A DNA stretch of 11,557 nucleotides, taken from contig CAUBTS010000061.1 in the NCBI GenBank assembly GCA_958438955.1, positions 1-11,557 of the forward strand, read 5' to 3'. The position numbers and the translations under genes are program-made. Numbering within the stretch: position 1 is the first letter of the stretch; every line of letters starts with the position of its first letter. The DNA comes from an uncultured Collinsella sp. Its GTDB lineage: Bacteria > Actinomycetota > Coriobacteriia > Coriobacteriales > Coriobacteriaceae. Shown in pieces: positions 7,753 to 11,557 of this stretch. A model generated the notes under the pieces. The model was not told the origin of the DNA and searched no databases. It saw only the letters and a program-made list of their open reading frames with translations.

Positions 7753-9597
7753 TTAGCATCCCTCCTTTGCGCAGACGGATGCGGGGGCGGTCGGAGCGGA
7801 CGCGGGCGTCGTGCTCCCCTGCTGGCCCTCGAGCTCCTCGCGGCGCAGCTGCGACTGACAAATCTCGCGATAGAGCTGGCAGGTCGCGTACAGCTCGTCA
7901 TGCGTGCCCAGGCCCGCAACCGAGCCGTGGTCGAGTACGCAGATCATGTCGGCATCGCGAACGGTCGAGACACGTTGGCTCACGATGACGGTCGTGAGCG
8001 GCAGCCCGCCCTCGGCGGCACCGCGCACACTGCGCTCGCGGATGGCATGGCGAAGCGCCGCGTCGGTCTTAAAATCGAGCGCCGAGGCGGAGTCATCCAT
8101 GATCAGAACCTGCGGCGTGCCCACTAAGGCGCGCGCGATGGTCAGGCGCTGGCGCTGGCCGCCGCTGAAGTTCTTACCGCCCGCCTCGACCGGGGCGTCG
8201 AGCCCCTGTGGCTTGTTGTGTACGAACTCGCTCGCTTGCGCCATATCGAGCGCTGCCCAGAGCTCCTCGTCGGTCGCCGACTCGTCACGCCAGGTCAGGT
8301 TGCTGCGGATGGTGCCGCTCACCAGCGACGCGCGCTGTGGGACGGTCGCGACCACACGGCGCAGCTGGTCGAGCGGCCAGGTGCGCACGTCGGCGCCCAT
8401 CACGCTCACGCTGCCGGTGCTCGCATCGTACAGGCGCGGGATGAGCGAGACGAGCGTCGACTTACCGCTGCCCGTGCCGCCGATAATGCCGAGCGTCTTG
8501 CCCAGCGGCAACTCCAGGGTCACATCGTTGACGGCGTTGGCCGCACCGGCGCCAAACGAGAAGCTCGCATGGCTCAAGCTCAGCGCAGGAACTGGAGCGA
8601 CATTGCCCGGCTTGGGCAGCGCGACCGGCCGGTTGCCCTCGTCAGCGATGCTCGGCACGCAATTGAGCACCTCGTTGATACGCGACGCGCTGGCGCTCGC
8701 CTTGGTAAAGACCACGACCAGGTTGGCGACGTACACGATGGAGGTCAGGGTCTGCGTCATGTAGTTCACAAACGCCATGACCTGGCCCTGCGTAAGCTCG
8801 CCCACGTTGACCTGAATGCCGCCCACCCACAGGATGGCGCACACGCCCAGGTTCATCACAAGAAACGTGACGGGGTTGAGAATCGACGAGAGCTTGCCCA
8901 CCGCGATGGCAGTATTGGCCTGGTCATCGGCGGCTTGGGCAAAGCGCTCGCGCTCGTGGTCCTCGCGCACAAAGGCGCGAACCACGCGGGCGCCCGAAAG
9001 ACCTTCGCGGCAGATAAGCGCGATGCGGTCGAGCTTTGCCTGCAGCTGCTTGTAGTAGGGAATGCAGTGCGCCATGACAAACCAAAACACCAGGCCAATG
9101 GCGGGCGTGCAAATCAAAAAGATCATGCCGAGCTTAAGGTCGATGGCAAGGGCCGCGACCATGGAGCCCACCGCCAGGAAAGGCCAGCGGATGAGCATGC
9201 GCACGCCCAGCGCCACGGCAAGCTGCACCTGGTTGACATCGTTGGTAATGCGCGTGATGAGCGACGGCGTGCCAAAGCGGTCGAGCTCGGCATAGCTCAG
9301 CTTGTTGATGTGCTTGTAGAGTGCGCCGCGAATGTCAGTACCCATGCCCTGTGAGGTAAGCGCCGCCATCTTTTGGCAGACGAGCGTAAACGAGATGCCG
9401 ATCACAGCCATGGCACCAAGCAGCATACCGTAGTGGATAACGGCGCTCACGTCGTGCGAGCCAATGCCCTTGTCGATCATCTGGGCAATCACCAGCGGCG
9501 TCAGCAGGTCAAAGATCACTTCGATCAGCTTGCACGCAGGACCAATCACCATATACCGGCGAAACTTACCACCAAAACGCCTGAGCAGCTCAATCAT
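7753..9597 (-). CDS. ABC exporter half-transporter, degenerate NBD subunit
   Basis: First gene of the exporter operon, 614 residues from MIELLRRF. The ATG at 9597 is chosen because AGGGAG lies 9 nt upstream and the helical start matches exporters; an in-frame ATG at 9630 lacks a ribosome site. The transmembrane domain covers about 15-315 and the ATPase about 340-590. Walker A is GGTGSGKST (373-381), Q-loop Q421, signature FSGGQ (477-481). Walker B reads LIMDD, with Asp502 where the catalytic Glu is expected, and the switch histidine is Gln541 (SQRVST). These changes mark the non-hydrolysing site of heterodimeric exporters, while the intact signature completes the active site with the partner's Glu543. 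The C-terminal 25 residues are a Ser/Thr/Ala/Pro tail ending in CAKEGC. The stop abuts the next gene's ATG. Confidence 0.93.
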   Translation of the reverse strand: MIELLRRFGGKFRRYMVIGPACKLIEVIFDLLTPLVIAQMIDKGIGSHDVSAVIHYGMLLGAMAVIGISFTLVCQKMAALTSQGMGTDIRGALYKHINKLSYAELDRFGTPSLITRITNDVNQVQLAVALGVRMLIRWPFLAVGSMVAALAIDLKLGMIFLICTPAIGLVFWFVMAHCIPYYKQLQAKLDRIALICREGLSGARVVRAFVREDHERERFAQAADDQANTAIAVGKLSSILNPVTFLVMNLGVCAILWVGGIQVNVGELTQGQVMAFVNYMTQTLTSIVYVANLVVVFTKASASASRINEVLNCVPSIADEGNRPVALPKPGNVAPVPALSLSHASFSFGAGAANAVNDVTLELPLGKTLGIIGGTGSGKSTLVSLIPRLYDASTGSVSVMGADVRTWPLDQLRRVVATVPQRASLVSGTIRSNLTWRDESATDEELWAALDMAQASEFVHNKPQGLDAPVEAGGKNFSGGQRQRLTIARALVGTPQVLIMDDSASALDFKTDAALRHAIRERSVRGAAEGGLPLTTVIVSQRVSTVRDADMICVLDHGSVAGLGTHDELYATCQLYREICQSQLRREELEGQQGSTTPASAPTAPASVCAKEGC

Positions 9598-9641
9598 AAA
9601 AAGGCGCTCCCTATCATCATCCACATTCAATTCGAATCATG

Positions 9642-9671
9642 ATAGTACGGTGAACCCATAAGAAGCGTAAA
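9642..9671 (-). promoter_or_regulatory. Putative promoter of the ABC exporter operon
   Basis: On the minus strand TTTACG (9666-9671) and TACTAT (9642-9647) are 18 nt apart, 45 nt before the ATG at 9597. Just downstream are two small palindromes, ATCATGAT and ATTCGAAT, near the expected transcription start, which could be an operator. Support is from hexamer match and position only. Confidence 0.45.
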
Positions 9672-9732
9672 CAACTCGTCATTTCTAACGGGATTCAGTT
9701 TTCAGAGGGGTATACGCGCACACCCAGCCAGT

Positions 9733-9786
9733 GTCGGGTCGACCACTTGGTATACTTGCATTAGTGCTACCAAGTTAGTCGCCGAC
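9733..9786 (+). promoter_or_regulatory. Promoter region with long inverted repeat ahead of the coiled-coil LANTG gene
   Basis: Perfect 8-bp arms ACTTGGTA (9745-9752) and TACCAAGT (9768-9775) are extended outward by CGAC and GTCGG blocks to 17 matched positions with small bulges. The arm centres are 23 bp apart, about two helical turns. A -10-like TATACT (9751-9756) starts inside the left arm, 50 bp before the ATG, with no good -35 box. A dimeric regulator covering the promoter is inferred; an RNA hairpin would require a start further upstream. Confidence 0.5.
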
Positions 9787-9806
9787 CCTTGAAATGAGGT
9801 GCCGAG

Positions 9807-10820
9807 ATGAACGACATTCTCGCAAGAAGAGCAAGACGAGCAACTATGGGCATCGCCCTTTCCGCGGCACTTGTCGCGGGAATCGCCCCCGCAACGGCGA
9901 TCGCGGCAGAAACCAGCTCCCCCACCGGTGCAGTTGCCTTGCAGACGGAAGATGCGGCCGCCGCAAAAGAAAAAGCGTATGCAGCCATGCAGGAAGCGCT
10001 CAAAAACCTCGAGGCCGCAAAAGACGCCGCAAGTCCCGAGAAACTTGCGGAAATCGATGATGACATTGCCGCTTTTCAAGAGATCTACGACATGGTGGTG
10101 ACGGAAGCCGCCAAACGGAGGGAACCCCTTCCCGCCATGCAAGCGAACGTCGATGCAGCCCAAGCCAAATACGATGAGGCCCACAACCGGACAAGCGGCC
10201 TTCAGGCAGAATTAGATAAGGCACTTGAAGCACTCGGCGACGAGGAGCCCAGCACAGCTATTAAGGAGCATATTAAGCAGTTGCGCAGTGAGATCATGGC
10301 GGCAGAAAGGCGAGAAAAATCTTATGAAGATGATCTTCACTCCTACCAACGCCGACTCGAAAGCCAGGAAAAACAGGTTCAGCATTTCGAAAGTGAGGCA
10401 GAGGAAGCTAAAGCCCACATCGACGAGGACATAGCCAAGCGAAATGCGCTCCTCGGCGATTTGGAAAAGGCGCAAGCGGCCTATGATGGCGCCTGCAAGG
10501 CATACGAAGAGGCAAAGGCCGCGGCAGACAAGGCCACCTCGCCCGAGATAACGAAACCGACCGAGACAGTGCCTCCCTCCGGCTCAACGCAACCCGCCGA
10601 GGCGACACCGCCCGTTGCCTCACCTGCAACCGGCAAAGACGCCCTACCAAGCTCCACCAAGCAGGCGGACTCGAGCAGCGGCAAGCAAGCAAATACGACC
10701 GCCGGCAAGCTCGCGAACACGGGCGACACAGCACCGAGCGCAATAGCACTCGCAGGAATCGCCGCCATGGGACTCGGAATAACCGCCACAGCCACACGCC
10801 GCATCAGGAACTCAAAATAG
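9807..10820 (+). CDS. Secreted coiled-coil surface protein with LANTG sorting signal
   Basis: A 337-residue wall protein. The signal peptide is residues 1-34 (basic start LARRARRATMG, hydrophobic core, cut after AIAA). Residues about 48-242 are almost wholly Ala/Glu/Lys/Gln-rich helix with heptad-like spacing, predicted to be a rod-shaped coiled coil. About 245-300 is a Pro/Thr/Ser spacer of the type that crosses peptidoglycan, then LANTG (302-306), a hydrophobic helix (about 310-328) and a basic tail RRIRNSK. Sortase should cut between Thr and Gly and link the protein to the wall. GAGG lies 7 nt before the ATG at 9807. It is a single gene, divergent from the ABC operon and followed by its own terminator. 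No enzyme domain is visible; a structural or adhesive role is inferred. Its LANTG matches that of the large surface protein, suggesting the same sortase. Confidence 0.87.
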   Translation: MNDILARRARRATMGIALSAALVAGIAPATAIAAETSSPTGAVALQTEDAAAAKEKAYAAMQEALKNLEAAKDAASPEKLAEIDDDIAAFQEIYDMVVTEAAKRREPLPAMQANVDAAQAKYDEAHNRTSGLQAELDKALEALGDEEPSTAIKEHIKQLRSEIMAAERREKSYEDDLHSYQRRLESQEKQVQHFESEAEEAKAHIDEDIAKRNALLGDLEKAQAAYDGACKAYEEAKAAADKATSPEITKPTETVPPSGSTQPAEATPPVASPATGKDALPSSTKQADSSSGKQANTTAGKLANTGDTAPSAIALAGIAAMGLGITATATRRIRNSK

Positions 10821-10865
10821 CTGCCAACGGTTATTGTCTCCGCCAATTCACAAGCCCAGAGACAA

Positions 10866-10905
10866 AAAGAGGCCCGTTTCCCCACCTAAGGAAACGGGCC
10901 TCTTT
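10866..10905 (+). terminator. Intrinsic terminator of the coiled-coil surface protein gene
   Basis: Perfect 16-bp stem AAAGAGGCCCGTTTCC (10866-10881) with its complement (10890-10905), 8-nt loop, ending in TTT, 45 bp after the stop codon. The A tract on the left arm lets it also work on the minus strand. A likely terminator on strength and position. Confidence 0.9.
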
Positions 10906-11047
10906 AACTGCAATAATTCAAGCAACAGCACCGCCGCCTCTTGAACCACGTAGCCATCAATGCCCAGACAACGCCAGCAAGCCGCATTCCGCAAGGGATA
11001 GATTAAATTAGATAAACGCGCCCTTACGGGTGATTTTTGGACGACGG
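10906..11047. other. Intergenic stretch without recognised gene
   Basis: No supported coding sequence. The only structure seen is a weak 5-bp stem CGCCC / GGGTG (11019-11023 with 11028-11032, one G-T pair) followed by ATTTTT on the plus strand. It resembles a small terminator but has no transcript I can assign to it. Confidence 0.4.
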
Positions 11048-11142
11048 GGGCCGGCCGGCGGCGAGGTGTTTGGTAGTCGAGCGATCCCGCAGGCGAAGCC
11101 GAGGACCACCCAGTCACCAAATACCTCGCCGCCGGCCGGGCC
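11048..11142. repeat. Long inverted repeat downstream of the SRP RNA gene
   Basis: Arms 11048-11074 and 11116-11142 match at 25 of 27 positions (GGCGGCGAGGT core, very GC-rich), around a 41-nt loop. TTTTTGG at 11034-11040 and CCAAAAA at 11154-11160 bracket it symmetrically; the latter doubles as the T tract of the SRP RNA terminator. It may back up termination or be a palindromic insertion element. Its sequence is unrelated to the repeat at 5043-5171. Confidence 0.7.
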
Positions 11143-11155
11143 ATGTCGCGGCACC

Positions 11156-11172
11156 AAAAAGCGCCCGTGCGC
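11156..11172 (-). terminator. SRP RNA terminator
   Basis: On the minus strand GCGC-ACGG-GCGC is followed directly by TTTTT (11160-11156). The short stem shares bases with the closing helix of the RNA, so the full-length closing stem and the T tract together probably stop transcription. Confidence 0.6.
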
Positions 11173-11279
11173 TCGATGGATTCGGATGCCCGACAGAGGC
11201 TCCTTATGGCTGCTTCCTTCCGGACCTGACCAGATTCGGAACATGTCGTCATCCGAACCCATCGAACGCGCTAGGCGCT
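11160..11279 (-). ncRNA. ffs: Signal recognition particle RNA, small bacterial (4.5S-like) type
   Basis: The minus strand carries the near-invariant SRP helix 8 core, GGTCAGGTCCGGAAGGAAGC, with GGAA tetraloop, at about 11208-11231; this is the Ffh M-domain binding site. Flanking arms pair along a long hairpin: GATGGGTTCGGATG on the 5' side with CATCCGAATCCATC on the 3' side, then GCGC with GCGC, then AGCGCC (from 11279) with GGCGCT (to 11160). This gives an RNA of about 120 nt with no Alu domain. With Ffh it targets ribosomes making membrane and secreted proteins to the Sec translocon. It has its own promoter and T-tract terminator, and no dnaX is adjacent. Ends are inferred from pairing and could be off by several bases. 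Confidence 0.93.
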
Positions 11280-11285
11280 CGGTAT

Positions 11286-11314
11286 ATCTTACCTGCTCCC
11301 GCCCGCCAGAGCAA
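11286..11314 (-). promoter_or_regulatory. SRP RNA promoter
   Basis: On the minus strand TTGCTC (11309-11314) and TAAGAT (11286-11291) are exactly 17 nt apart. The -10 box ends 6 nt before the predicted RNA 5' end at 11279, the expected distance for a sigma-A-type start. Confidence 0.7.
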
Positions 11315-11323
11315 GGTAGCTAA

Positions 11324-11405
11324 TTTGGGACGGGGCTTTTTTGACTACTTTTTGACTGGTGGGGCATCAGGGTGGCGAAAGTAGTCAAGGAAGCCCCGTC
11401 CTAAA
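11324..11405. repeat. Long imperfect inverted repeat upstream of the SRP RNA promoter
   Basis: Arms 11324-11351 and 11378-11405 match at 25 of 28 positions, sharing GGACGGGGCTT and TTGACTACTTT, around a loop of about 26 nt. Neither strand places a T tract directly after the closing arm, so it is not a textbook terminator. It could end transcription from a gene beyond the right edge, or be a palindromic element like those at 5043 and 11048. Confidence 0.65.
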
Positions 11406-11557
11406 TAGACTGATCTGGTGCTGTGCCACGAAAAGGGCCCATCTACTACGATTGGGTCGCAGGGTTCGACCATAGCCGACTTTTTCGAAAATCGGCAAGC
11501 TCTCTACCTGCACTGATAATTGTTCTCGGGGGAAGCGGGCACTGCGGGGCGCGGCAA
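11406..11557. other. Right-edge stretch without a recognised gene
   Basis: Two minus-strand open frames cross it and run into the inverted repeat at 11324-11405. One is a 42-codon frame from ATG 11473 to TAG 11345, beginning MVEPCDPIVVDG and ending APPVKK. The other is an edge-truncated frame stopping at TGA 11385. Neither has a ribosome site or recognised domain. A palindrome lies at 11475-11496 (GCCGA ... TCGGC around TTTTCGAAAA). I treat the stretch as probably intergenic. Confidence 0.35.

Noticed and set aside
8218..9354. 378-codon open frame on the plus strand
   Set aside because: Antisense to a certain ABC transporter gene; composition typical of GC-rich mirror frames.
5800..9766. Shared 11-mer TTGCATTAGTG upstream of the flavodoxin-like and coiled-coil genes
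   Set aside because: Matches of this length are expected by chance in a window this size, and its distance to the start differs (about 28 versus 40 nt).
10848..11252. 134-codon minus-strand open frame
   Set aside because: It runs through the SRP RNA gene, an inverted repeat and a terminator, so it is not credible as a gene.
11450..11480. tRNA T-arm-like GGGTTCGACC
   Set aside because: Flanking bases do not form the T stem and no other tRNA arms are nearby.

Overview
The window looks like a chromosomal segment of a high-GC Gram-positive gut-type actinobacterium, most likely Coriobacteriia and possibly Collinsella. This placement is inferred from GC-rich coding sequence, Shine-Dalgarno starts, two surface proteins ending in an LANTG sorting signal (the LAxTG type linked to actinobacterial class E sortases) and a short bacterial SRP RNA. 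It cannot be confirmed without a database search.

Layout from left to right. (1) 1-233 is an array of about 61-62 bp palindromic units. (2) 258-4412, minus strand, holds a large secreted, wall-anchored surface protein split into two reading frames (3645-4412 and 323-3667) by a +1 shift at a TTTT/TAA junction. (3) 4413-4535 is its upstream region, with three phased copies of a short repeat. (4) 4536-4990 is a second, longer array of the same units, partly colinear with the left array. (5) 5043-5171 is a 129-bp nested hairpin. (6) 5214-5771, minus, is a flavodoxin-fold protein. (7) 5893-9597, minus, is a two-gene operon for a heterodimeric ABC exporter. (8) 9807-10820, plus, is a second, coiled-coil LANTG surface protein, transcribed divergently from the exporter. 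(9) 10866-10905 is its terminator. (10) 11160-11279, minus, is the SRP RNA gene with its own promoter and terminator, with long inverted repeats at 11048-11142 and 11324-11405 on either side. (11) 11406-11557 has no recognisable gene.

The two exporter halves carry complementary defects in their nucleotide-binding domains, as expected for one consensus and one degenerate ATP site in a heterodimer. The two LANTG proteins probably depend on the same sortase, which is not in the window. The flavodoxin-like protein has no redox partner here.

The least explained feature is the pair of palindromic arrays. Over at least 140 bp they are about 83% identical at a constant offset of about 4,718 bp, including the non-palindromic linkers. 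They therefore behave as diverged direct repeats bracketing the broken surface-protein gene. The frame break itself, at a site where a P-site UUU codon could slip onto UUU before a UAA stop, is the second point worth checking.
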